Of a stretch of 64,000 bases of DNA, positions 24,101 through 36,000 are shown piece by piece. Below the pieces are notes generated by a model, which made no database searches, was not told where the DNA came from, and saw only the letters and a list, made by a program, of their open reading frames with translations. The DNA lies in NCBI GenBank assembly GCA_007449985.2, contig VIIQ02000047.1:1-64000 (forward strand), given 5' to 3'. Origin of the DNA: Desmodesmus armatus (taxonomy: Eukaryota > Chlorophyta > Chlorophyceae > Sphaeropleales > Scenedesmaceae). Each line of letters opens with the position of its first letter. Within the stretch, counting starts at the first letter, position 1. Position numbers and translations under genes: made by a program.

Positions 24101-27004
24101 CACTGTCACACTGTGGGTACGTGTGGGTTGTACGTGTGCAGTGTGTGTCCCGGTGTCAGCTGAGCAAGCACTGAGACGCCCCTCAGGGTGGCACTATGAA
24201 GTGCAGGGGCGCCTGCCCAAGTACGTACGGCGCCCCACCCTATGTGTTACCACACATATGGGGGAGTCGGTTTATGTTGACACATGAGTTGCAACCAGTG
24301 TGTTTCGCTTGCTTTGTGGTGCCCTGCAGGGCCTGGCTGATTTGTCTTGTCAGCCTGGTGCCGCCTGGCAGCCGTTCATTATGAAGACCACCTTCCCACA
24401 AACTGGCCCCCCAATGTGGTTGCAGTGTCCAACTTCACATGGTGTGCGACGCGCTCACAGCAGGAAGTGGCTTCCCAGATTGTGAGTGAGGGCATTAAAA
24501 GCATGTCCAACACCAAGATCTTCAGGGTGGACAGCAAGGAGGGCGTCCAGCTGATGCTGCTCAACACACCGACAATGGAAATGGCTGCTGGGTTATTCTG
24601 GGTGCCCAACGACGCAGGTAGGCATTGATAGGACAAGGGGGTGACAGCTTTGACATTGATGCTGCGGCCTGTGGTTTCCTCCTCAAACGAAGTGTTGAGG
24701 CTTCAGGAAGGGAACGCTCCGCCTTCTGCAGCCTTTGAAATCATGCAGGTTGGCAAACAGTGATGCACTATTCCATCCTGATTCACTGCTAACTGCAGCG
24801 CAGAACAGCACAGACCAGCAGAACACCACATTCCACATGGAAGCACAGTTCAAATGGGCACACCTTGCTGACCCACCACCTTGCCAATGTTGTGTGTGGC
24901 TGTCTCGTGTCTTTCAGCCCCCTGATGGGTGCCTTCATCAACCTCAACCGTAGCAGTGTGACCAGCTTCACAATACAGCCGCCCAAGGATTATCTACGCC
25001 CCTCAGGCTTGGCCAGCTGCATGGGGGTCATCCAAGGTGGGGCACGAACAGAAGCATGATACTTTGATGACACTATCTTGCTTGCCATGGTAGGCATAGT
25101 CTTCAGCCGGGCATGCTAGTGCCGCATGGTCACAGTTGGCTGTACACTTCATCTGAGCCATTGTGGGGCCACCGTGCTGCGGAAACCGCTCTTGTGTCGT
25201 TAACATATCTACCGACTTTGTTGGTGCCCCTGCTGCCATCATCTGACGCTGCGCTCGTCTCCTCAGGTGCCCCCATGTATGTTGAAGCCGGTGGCAGCAG
25301 GTTCATAGCTGAAAAAGGTGAAGCCCAGGACAAGATGAGCACAGGGATGTACGTGATGGATGTGGCTGTATCAGCCCGGCAGCACACCTTGCTGGCAGCA
25401 TCAGGGGGGAACGCAGTGCCAGCCAGGACACAGGCAGCATTGGCCTGTGCCCCGGATGGCCGTGTCTTTTTGTTTGGCGGCGTATTCCCAGCATCACAGA
25501 CTGCTGGCACTTTAGAGACACAGTGGCAGCCCACCAACAGCCTGCACACCTTCAAGCTAGGTGGCAGTGTCGGCCGGCCCTCAATCACCCAGCAGGGTGA
25601 GGTGACCAAGGGCAGCAGCAGCAACCCACTGCCTGCTGCCCGCAGCGGGCACGCCATGGCGTACCTTGCCCCCAGTGCTGTTGCTGGCCTAGGCATGCGT
25701 GCTGGGGCGTTGGTGATGTATGGTGGCAGCAACATCACCGCCACAGACCTGTCAACATTCACATCCAACAACAATGAGACAGTGACTGCTCAGCAGCTGT
25801 CGGGCACCAGCTGGGACACCTCAACCTGGCTGTTTGACCTGGGTGCAAGTCAGTGGGTGCGGCTGGACACAGAGGGGGCTGCACCCCCTGGGTTGATGTA
25901 TGCCAGCATGGAGGCACACGGGGAGCAGGTGCGGCAAGGCGGTCATTGGCAGTCACGAAGTCTGGCATGCTTGCTACTGCTGGTGCTTCTGGCATGCTGA
26001 CACATGAGCTCATTTGTATGTTGCCTTCCCGGCAGTGACTGGCTTTACATGTATCACTTGTTTGACCCCCATGAGCCCCCAGCTCCCTTGCGGGTTGCAC
26101 GGCTCTGCGGCACGCCAATGACTGTAACTGCAACTGTTTTGTTGCAACCACTGCCGTTAGGTGGTTGTGTTTGGAGGCCGGGCCTTCAACGCCAGTGGGC
26201 CTCGTGTCAGCCTGTCCACCATGCTGTACGTCCTGGACTTCAGCAGCACCCCACCCTTCTGGCGAGCAGCTCAGATCAGCCTCAACAACCAAGGTGCCTA
26301 CCAGATGGACTGGCCCAACACAGGGGTGGCGATGCTCCCAGAGTTTGGGGCAGTGGCACTCAAACACAGGGCGGTGAGTGGAGGAACGGGGAGCACGGAA
26401 CTTCCGTGATTAAATTTGAAATTTGATTCTGGATGAAAGGCAATTCGGCAAGTGTTTATGCAAGCATCATGCTGTTTGTTGCGCCTGTGTTGCACATTTC
26501 CACACAGTTGCATACTATGTACAGTGTAGTCCTGTAGACATGCTGCCCTGAGGCCGGCATGGTGTCAAGATGCCACAAGCGACAAGTTCAGCAGATTTGA
26601 TCAGGCTCCAGCGACGCATCCTTTCCACATGCCAACACAATCCACCCCCCCCCCCTCCCCTCTGGCTCGTCTTGTCGCTCCCAGGGTGTGAACCTGGCCC
26701 CCATCCCTCAGAGCCTGCACTTCACAGGTGATGGTCCAGCCATCATGTCCCGCTGGGGCCTCAACACCCTCAACACCACAGCAGGGGACTGGCTGCGCCT
26801 GGCTCCCTCACAGCAACGACTCACACTGCAGCAGCCACTGCTGCTGGCAGCTGACGTCATCCTGACAGGGGTGGCACCAGGCAGCAGCAGCAGCAGCAAG
26901 GCAGGAGCTGGCCGCCACTTGCTGCAGCAGGTTGGCCGCCTGGAGCTGGTGTGTGCTACTGCTAAGGGCCAGCAGCAGCAGACCCTATCAGCACTGCGCA
27001 TCAG
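21119..27004 (+). other. Block A of the giant gene: signal peptide and kelch-like propeller exons
   Basis: Exons: 21119-21208, 21466-21567, 21915-22019, 22234-22567, 22643-22782, 23055-23190, 23403-23571, 23719-24001, an unresolved pair within 24100-24220, about 24380-24617, 24799-24895, 24918-25036, 25267-25928, 26161-26373, 26685-27004. Blade-like segments include ASYAFGGAVLGDL, AFFHGGMYSND, LLAVGGQVDDA, GRVFLFGGVFPAS, GALVMYGGSNITAT and VVVFGGRAFNASG, each a hydrophobic strand ending in GG as in kelch and galactose-oxidase propellers. Several Asn-x-Thr/Ser sequons fit a secreted domain. The last exon (LTLQQPLLLAADVILTGV) leads into the beta-helix, as expected for the N-terminal cap of Pmp proteins. 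Confidence 0.65.
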
Positions 27005-30000
27005 GTAAAGCAGCTGCAGGATGTAGGCCAGGGAGAATGCATGAAATGGCGGGCTGGACAGAAACAAGATGCTTGGGCAGGGGCGCTGTCCATGTTCAAT
27101 GCAGGGTGCTGCTGTTTCATTTGCTGTGTGCACATACATGCCGTCACATACGCTGCAGCGCCGCCGCTGTGGTTGTTCTTATGTGTGATAAAGGAAAACC
27201 TCAGCACCCTTGAGTCAAAATACTTTGAGCCCTGCTGCCTGCTGTGTGGCAGATGCAGAATACTGGTGTCTAAGTCTTCACCACTGCTGGCTGCTGATGT
27301 AGGTCTGGTGGCGCTCAGCTGTCCAACCTGGCAATCAGTGGCTGCAATGGTCGGGCCGTTGATGTGGACGTTGACGCCACGGGTGCCTACACAGCCCCTG
27401 CAGTGTTGACCAACATCACCCTCAACGCCAACAAGGGCAGTCAAGGTGCAGCGCTCTACGTGGGACCTTCGGCTGCTGCAACACTGCAGGTGACACAAGG
27501 GGCATGGGCAGCACATGAGGGGTTACGTCGGTAGGCAGGACACCTGCACTCCTGGGAGTCAGGAGTGTTGGGACACTGTCACCCTTGATTTGTTGTTGGA
27601 GCATGGCGCGAGCGCACTAGATCTCAGGATGGTCTTATTGGCTGATAATAGCCTCAACCAGTCTGCAATGCAGGCTGCAGTGGTGGGAGCAGATGGGGAC
27701 TGCCTCAACTTACGACAACTCATGCTGTCTGCATGGTGTGTGTGCTGCACGTTCTGCAGGGCGTAGGCATCTCCAGCAACACAGCCCCTGATGGTGTGGT
27801 GTATGCTGCTGCACGTTCCACCCTGACCCTGACCAACTGCAGCATCGCAGCCAACAACGGCTCAGCAGTGGTGTTTGCAGGCAGCAAACTCACAGTCACT
27901 GGCACCAACTTCACCAACAACGCAGCTGCAGCAGCAGTGACAGCACCAGCAGCAGCTTGGGAGCGTGACGCTGATGCAGGTGGTGCTCTGCGGTTGCTGT
28001 GCTATGAGCTTGGCCCTGGTGGTTATGACAATGTTGCTGTTATCAGCAACAGCAGTTTCAAGGACAACAGCGGGATCAACGGGGGCGCGGTGTATGCAGG
28101 GCCAGGCACAACTGTGCAGCTGGTGTCTGTGGTGTTCAGCGGCAACAAGGGTTACGACGGTGGCGGTGTGTTTGCTGACAGGGACGCCTGCCTGGCAAGC
28201 ATGGTCAACACAACATTCACCAGCAATGCGGCTCTAGAGAGGTGAGGCCACACCTGGTGCTAAGGATTGAAGGGATTCACTCAGAGCGATGTGCTTGCAA
28301 GCACTGTCCCTGACAGCAGATCCATGGTGCTGTGTGTGGTGCTGTGGCTGCAGCGCACCAGGCTTCCACGTATCCACTAATGACAGCTGGGTTGTTGAAC
28401 ATGGATGACTGCTGCCGCTACACTGTTTTGTTCCCTGTAGGGGTGGTGCGTTGAAGCTGCACAACCCCTCCTGCGCCAATGTCAGCTGGGTGGGTGGCCG
28501 CTTCAGCGGCAACGTGGCATCAGATGGAGGGGCCCTGTACCTCACGGAGGTCACCACACGCAACATCAGCGCCTCAGCAGACTACGACAACAACAGGGTG
28601 AGGGTAGGATGTTGTTTGCTCGTTCTCTTGCCAGAGGGGTTCGCTGACCAGGCCAGGTGCCCAATGTTATTGTGAGGAATCTGCACGCACGCTGTTGCTC
28701 AGCTCATGCAGATACGTGCTTACATGCCGCACCTCCATTGTGCAAGCTGTGCCACAACACACTGAGAACACCCTTGTGTGCTTGCACCGCCCCTGTCACC
28801 CTTCAGGCTACCCGTGCTCCTGTGTCTCGCCAGTCAGGCCCTTCATCTGGTGGCTCAGGGGGTGCCATATACCTGGGCCTGTGGGGCAGCCAGGTGCTGC
28901 TGTACAACTCAACATTCACCAACAACAGCGCCACTCGGTTTGGAGGGGCGGTGCATGCCTTGGCAATCGACAGGAGCAACGTCACCCTGGACAGGTGCGA
29001 AGGGAACAGGGTGGCCAGCTGAGCGATGAGGCAAGCTGAAATTGAGACTTAGACCGTGGACATGTACATCATCGCCGACGGCAAGGAGTGCACCGTTCAC
29101 GGCGTACCACCGTTACTTCTGAAGACCCTTTTACGTCTAGAGAAATGGCCAGCCAAAATCTCGGCACATGGACAGGGTCTGTACTTCAGTACTTCAAAGC
29201 TGTGGCTGTGTCTTTCATCATGCTGCCGTTGGTGCTGCAGGGTGACTGCGTCACACAACAGGGCGACACTGGATGCGCCAGACGTGGCTGTGCAGCAGCT
29301 GATAGAGGCCACCCTGCGCAGTGAGGGGGGTGCACTGCACGTCGACGGCAGCGTGGCGAGCGTGACCATCACAGACAGCACCATGGACAACAACTATGCA
29401 GGGAGGGTGAGGAGCTACCGCTGTGTGTTGCTGTCTTAAGGGTGATGTGCAGGCAGGGGCAGAGGGGCCACAGCAGAAAGTGTGCAAGACACTAAGCTTG
29501 ATGACAGACTGTGTGAGGCATGCATGGTCCGTGTTGATGGAGGCTTTCAAATCAGCCGTATGTCTGCAAAGCAGATGTCATGCTACGTCTCAGCACGCTG
29601 ACTGGCGTTGTGTGCTTTTGCTGCTGCTGTCTGCCACAGGGTGGTGCCGTGAGCATGAACAGTGTCCAGGGCAGCCTGTCAGTCTCCCGCAGCTCCTTCA
29701 GCAGCAATGTGGCCTTCACAGCAGGGGGTGCGCTGGCAGTCACTGAGCGCAAGGCTGTCAACATCACCAACAGCACCTTCAGCAACAACCTCCTCTTCTG
29801 GAGTGACCTGGCAGCAGGTGGCGGCTTCTACTGCCTCCTGTGCAATGCAGTCAACATCACGTCCAGCCGCTTTGAGGGCAACCGGGCTGCATATGGCGGC
29901 GGTGTGGCACTGCTGCAGCCCTGGCAGCCCTCAGTCATTGCCAACACCTCATTTGTGCGCAATGCGGCGCAGCAAGATCCCTGGGGTGATGCAGATCAGG

Positions 30001-33000
30001 CCAGCAACAGGCGCAGGGCGCTGCTGGCTGTAGAGGGCCACAGGCTGTTCTCAGGCAGCATGGCAGCCATACCCCAGGGGGCCAGGAGCCAGGCAGCAGC
30101 GGTGGACATCCTGGGCCCCATTGCTGCCAATGTTACTGGTGACAGTGGACACTATACGGGTGGTGGGGGGCTGTATGTGTCACTCAGCAGTGGGGTCAGG
30201 CTGGAGCAATGTGTCTTCCTGGCAAACTCAGCCTACAATGGAGGTGAGGAGTCAGGGGGGATGGGTCGGGCTCAGGGCCTTGCTTTACAGCTGGCAAGCT
30301 GCATCCCCCTTCCTTGTGCTGTTACTGCAGGCTGCGGCAGCATTATGTTGAGACAAACTCACTCTACCTAAGTGTGCCACTGCACCATATGATGTCTGAG
30401 CTGGGCCGTAGGCACAGACTGACTTGCATTGGATCACTGCATCAGCATGATACACACCCCTTCAGTGCACACCTCACCGCTGCTCTCTGCTGGTTTGGGT
30501 TTTGTCGCTGTCTGCTGCATCCCGCAGGTGGCTTCCTGGCCCGCACAGACGCCTGCAGGGCCAACCCCAACACAGCAACCACATCAGCCTGCCAGCTGCA
30601 GCTGTCTCAGGTCAGCGTCCGCAACAACACAGCGGACGCTGCAGGGGGCGCCCTCATCACCAGCATCCTCCCAGAGGTGGTGCAGCTGGAGGGATGCAGC
30701 GCAGGCAATCACGTCACCCACGACACCCTGCCCTGTCTGGAGGCACCCAATGCACTGCTCAAGCAGCTAGCAAGCAGCAGCGGTAGTGACAGTGGTGCTG
30801 GCAGTGGCAGTGGGGGTTCAGGGCGGTCCCTCCTTCAGCAGACAGCTGGAGATGCCGTTGTGCCCCTCGGTGTAGGGGGCCCCAATGCCGCACTCAGTGG
30901 CAACGGCAACCTGCTGCTGACGGCAGCTGCCAGTGTGAAGTGCCTGCTGAGGCTGCCGGCGGGCGACACCACCGACAGCGCCTGGCTAGACGATGACTGT
31001 GCCGCGCCCATCACGGCCCCTCCCGGCGCACCCTTCGGCAGGTCCTTTGTGCTGTTGGATGGCTTGGGAGCCCCGATTGTGAACGGGATATGGGATGCAA
31101 GGATGCCCATGGCGGTGAGTGGAGGGCAGGCAGACTACAGCGCTCCCGGCTCCCCAGGCCATCATGACTGCAGTTTCAGGTGTCGTGCCACGCAGTGCCA
31201 GATGCAGTACGTACTGTATATAGCCACCAGCTGTGTTGGAAGTTATCTACAGCAAACAATCCTGGCTGACAGCTTGTGATGTTGATCATGCCCCGGTTAC
31301 TAAAACACCATCTAACCTGACATGCGGGCTGAGGTTCCCTCCCACTGCTGCACCCTGCCTCTGCAACTGTCGCACCACGTGTTGCACACTCCAGGCCAGC
31401 CCTGATCGGCACAATGCGTCTGTGCCTTACCGCATCCTTGGTAACACCACCGTGGCACAGAATGGCACAGCCGCCTTCACTGGGTTGGTGGTGAATGGCA
31501 AGCCAGGTGACACAGTGACACTTGTCTTCCGCACTCAGGTAGGTGGGAGCAGTGTGGTAGGTGTGGTACAGCAGTGCCTGTTGTATGATGGTGTGCTCGA
31601 AATTGTTTGACAACTAACCTTCCACCAACCCGCAAGCTATGCACAGCAACCCCTTGGCCCCTGTACCAATTTGCAAGCAGTGCACAGTACTCCGCATGGC
31701 CCACATGGCGCCAAGCCTTGCTGTGGCAAGCCCTGTCCCCTGCATTGGGCACAACGAAGCTGGATGGCTGATCTTTTGCATACTCATCATTAGCGGTGTC
31801 CCTCGTTTCACGCGCAGAACGGCCTGAACATCAGCCGCCAGGTCATCCTGAGGCGATGCGTCCCCGGGGAGATCACTGACAACTCCACCTCGACTTCTAG
31901 TGAGGCCAGCTACACTTGCAGGACGTGTCCCTCCCCCACGTTCAGCTTCTACCCCACAGCCACCACCTGCAGCCAGTGTGCCCTGCTGCCTCCTGGCAGC
32001 TATGCTGTGTGCAACGAGGCTGCAGTGGTGCCGGCAGCCGGCTGGTACCAGTCTCACCCCCGCAGCCCAGTGGTAGGTAGCCGCGATGATGGAGCGGCAG
32101 TGTGGCCTGCCAGCAGCTTGTGCAGTGCTGGCATCGCATTCTGTCTTGTTGAACGATTCAAATGTTTGTATTCTTTCTAGCAGCAACAGTCAGACGTCAC
32201 ACCTGTGCAGTGCTCCTGCTTCCTATTTGAATGCTACCACCATGGCTGATTTTGACTCTGCTGCTGTTGTTTGCATGCTGCTGTCATGTCGCTGCTGTTG
32301 CTGCAGCTGACCCGCTGCCTCAGCTCCCTCGCCTGCTATCGTGACAACCAGACCATCCTCAACATGTCCCTGTGGGCCCAGGCAGCGGCAAACACTCCCA
32401 CTGCCCTCATGACGGACGAGCAGGTCGATGCCTACCTGCAGGGCATGTGTGCTGAGGGCCACACAGGCCCCGTGTGTGGCGGCTGCGTGGCGCAGTACGG
32501 CCATGCCGGCAGCGGCCAGACCTGTGTCAAGTGCCTGCCGCGTGGGGCAAACAACTTTGCCTACTTCCTGGTGTGCTGCTTCATGCTGCTGGTGCCAGCG
32601 GTGCAGATGGTGCTGCACGCCAAGGGTGTCAGCAAGAGCACCCAGCTGGTGGCTGAGGCCAGCAAGCTGTCAGCCACAAGTGCAGCAGCAGCACCAAACC
32701 CTGCAACGATGCCCATGTCCCAGCACAGCGCCACTGGGGCGGGCGCCTACCTGCCAGTGCTGCAGCCAGTGCATGAGGCAGAACCTGGGACTCGCAGCCT
32801 CACATTTGTGTGCCCCTCGGCAGCGGTGGCAGCAGGGGCAGCCCCCACATATGTGTCACCGTCAGCAGCAGCTGCGGCAGGAGCTGCAGGAGGGAGTATA
32901 AGCACCAGCAACAGCACTGGCAAAGATGTGAACACCATCAAAGATGTCAACACCATTGAGCTGGCCTACATGCAGCACTCAGCAGCGTCAGCAGCGGCGC

Positions 33001-36000
33001 CTGCAGCAGATGGTAGCGGCAGTGGCCGTGGTGGTGACAAGTCCGATGTCGGTCCGTTCAAGGCTGACCAGGGTGCTAGTGGTGGCTACGGCATGCAGTC
33101 GCCGTTTTGCGACCCCAGTGCAATTGCGGGTGCCATTGCTGTCAGCAAGGACGGCTCAGCGACATCGCAAGTAGCACCCAACCTCACAGGAGCACACCCC
33201 TCACAGGTTGGTTTGGACTTATGTAAAAGTTGAACTACAAGTTGGTTTGGATTCAGGGGGGGGGAGGGGCAGGACAGGGCAGGTTTGGGCTTTGCGCAAG
33301 GCAGGAGAACCTACAAGGGGTGGGTAGGGGTGCTATGGCGATGCTCAGTGGCTTGTTTGGTGCCAGGATGTGACTGCTCGTGATGATACATTGGCTTCTA
33401 GGCGGAGATGCGCTGTTGAAGCAATTTTGGCTTTTGAATGTTCACAACAAAGTGGTCCAATCCTGTGAGAGGTCTTGTCCAGGTCTTCCTTCAGGGTTCA
33501 TGCAGCTTTGCGCACACACATTGACAGATGTCAGCGCAAGAAGTCTGCCAACCCTTGTTGGTGTGTCCTTGCTCACCCCCCCCCCTTCACCACCACCACC
33601 ACCACCGCTGGTACACAGGCACTTGGTGTGGGTGCCAGTGGCTCTGGCTTGAAGAGCAGCCAGAGCAAAAGCGCACGCCTTCTCCAGCGCCTGTTTGACA
33701 CAGGTGGGTGGGAGTTGACGCCTCAACTGTTTGAAAGCTGTCAGCCACAACTGATTGTGTGTTGTCCGTCACCAAATGGCACCCGGGCCTGTGGTGGTGC
33801 ACCTTCTCGCACTGAAACGCCCCAATCATATCTGCCCAGGTGTTGCAGCTGAGCTGCTGCCATGGCATCTTGCACATCAGCATCTGGGAGCCAAAAGGGG
33901 CATCCTACATTCTGCAGTCCCTTCCTGCTCATTTGTTGTGACAGGCCTGTCAGAGGCGGCGGGTCAAAGCATGCCAGAGTCTTGTGCTGCGACTGCTGCT
34001 TGGTGCTGCTCTTGCTGCTTGACGCTCCTGTTGCTGCTGCTACTGCTGCAGCTTCCGTGGATTACGAGATTGCTACAAGGGGTGTGAGTCACATCAGCGC
34101 ACAGCAAAGGGCGCTGCACCATACTCCCAGCAGCATCAGCCGCAGGTGAGCCCTGGGCATGACATAGATACCCAATACATTACAGGGCAGGCTGTACGAC
34201 CCAGAAAGGGACTCTTGCCTTGCCTTTGATCACATGCAATTTATCATCAAAGGCCGCTAGGGGTATGGTTGTATGGGGCAGCAAGATAGGTAAGGAGCTG
34301 CGGCGGGCGCATGAGGACTCAGAGCAAAGCAGAGTTACAGTGGGTGAGGAAAGCTTGCCAGTGCTCTTGCGCAGTATGGTTGCAGCAAAGTAGCTTGCAT
34401 GCAGCCACCCTGGTTCGCCCACAGCCCCTTGGTGTGACGCTTTGCTGTGTTTGTGTGTGTACCTGCACTTGTGGTGCTGCCCAGGGGTCCCAGTGGCACG
34501 TCCACCACTTCAGCAGGCTCAGCCCTCAGCTACAGCCAGCCACCAGGCACTGGTGCCGACGGCTTACCAGCTGAGAGCCTGGCTGTGGCAGGAGGGCCTG
34601 AGGGGCTCGACCCTGACAGCTTTACAGGCCAGGTGCAGCCTTCCGCAGCAGCAGCAAAAGCAGCAGCACTGGGTGGTGGCAGCTTGACGCTGGCACCTGG
34701 AGGAATATCGTTTGCGGGCAGGCAGCCGGTGCACAGACGCATGTACAAGTTCTGGCATGCTGACATCATCTCAGTGAGTGGAGTTGATGGGGTGGCGGGG
34801 GGACTGGGCAGGGCTCTATGTGAGCATATGGTGCTCGCAGGGCAGGTGTGTCCAGTAAACGTGCAGCCACTAGGCACAGGCTTGACTTGCCACCCTGCAA
34901 GTGATTGTGTCAATATGTAGACTGCCTTCATTCACAGTGGCCAACTCTCACACAGCTCACCTTGAAAGCTGTCTGGCTGCTGTTGCTGCGTGTGTTGCCG
35001 CAGATGCTGGTGAACTACATGCAGCTGCTGGGTCTGCTGCGTCTGGTGCGCATCAACTGGGTGGAGCAGCTGACCAAGATCTTGACCTACCTGGACTTCA
35101 CCAGTGGGGCAGCAACCTGGGTCAGCGTGGAGTGCAGCCTGTCGCCTTATGGAACAGTGCCACGCTCGGTGCTGCGCAGCATCATCGTGCTGCTATGGCC
35201 ACGTAAGTTGCAGGGAAGCAGGGGCGGCTGGTGGGGCATATCCCACTCTGTCTGCGCCTTCTGTATGGTAGATGCAGTTGCTTTGTTGTTGTCAGTCCAG
35301 TTTTCTGAGGACGCGACTGACAAACCCCAGGATTAGGCTGCGGCCTGGTACTGCAGTGTTTGGTGGTGTTTTCGAGGGATGGTGGGCAGCATTGCCCACG
35401 AAAGCGCACATCCAGGCTTCTAGTGCCAGGATGCTGCACACCCCTGGTTGTTACTACCCCCATCATGCGTAACATGCTTGACACCTTTAGCTCCGCACTG
35501 AAGCTGCCGCCACTGTTGCTACTACTGCCCTGCCGCTGCTGTGCTTCTTCTGCGCCTGCTGCTGCTGCCCCACCTCCCCCTCAGTGGGTGCGCTGGTGTG
35601 CCTGGGCATCTTCTGGTCCGTTGCGGCCTTCATGCTGCGCCACAGGGCCTGGGCCAGGCGGCCCCAATACTTCAGGCGCTGGCTGACACAGCACGTGGTG
35701 ATGTGTGTGGTCATCTTGATGTACTTCCTCTACACAACCACCACCAAGGAGATTGTCAGCCTGTTCAGCTGCCAGCAGGTGCGATGTGCGGGGCAGGGTA
35801 GACATCTCACAAGTGGGCGCTGCACAGAATCCTTCCCGAATGAGGAGGGATTGGGCTAAGGACTCTGTGCAGCGCCCCTCCTCCACCCCATCTTGCTGGT
35901 CGTGGTGGGGGGGGGGTCAGGAGGGGAGGATTTCGTGAGGGGGTGTGCACAGCAGGGGCGCTGCATCTTACTTCACAGCAGCATGCTGGGCTGCTTCTCC

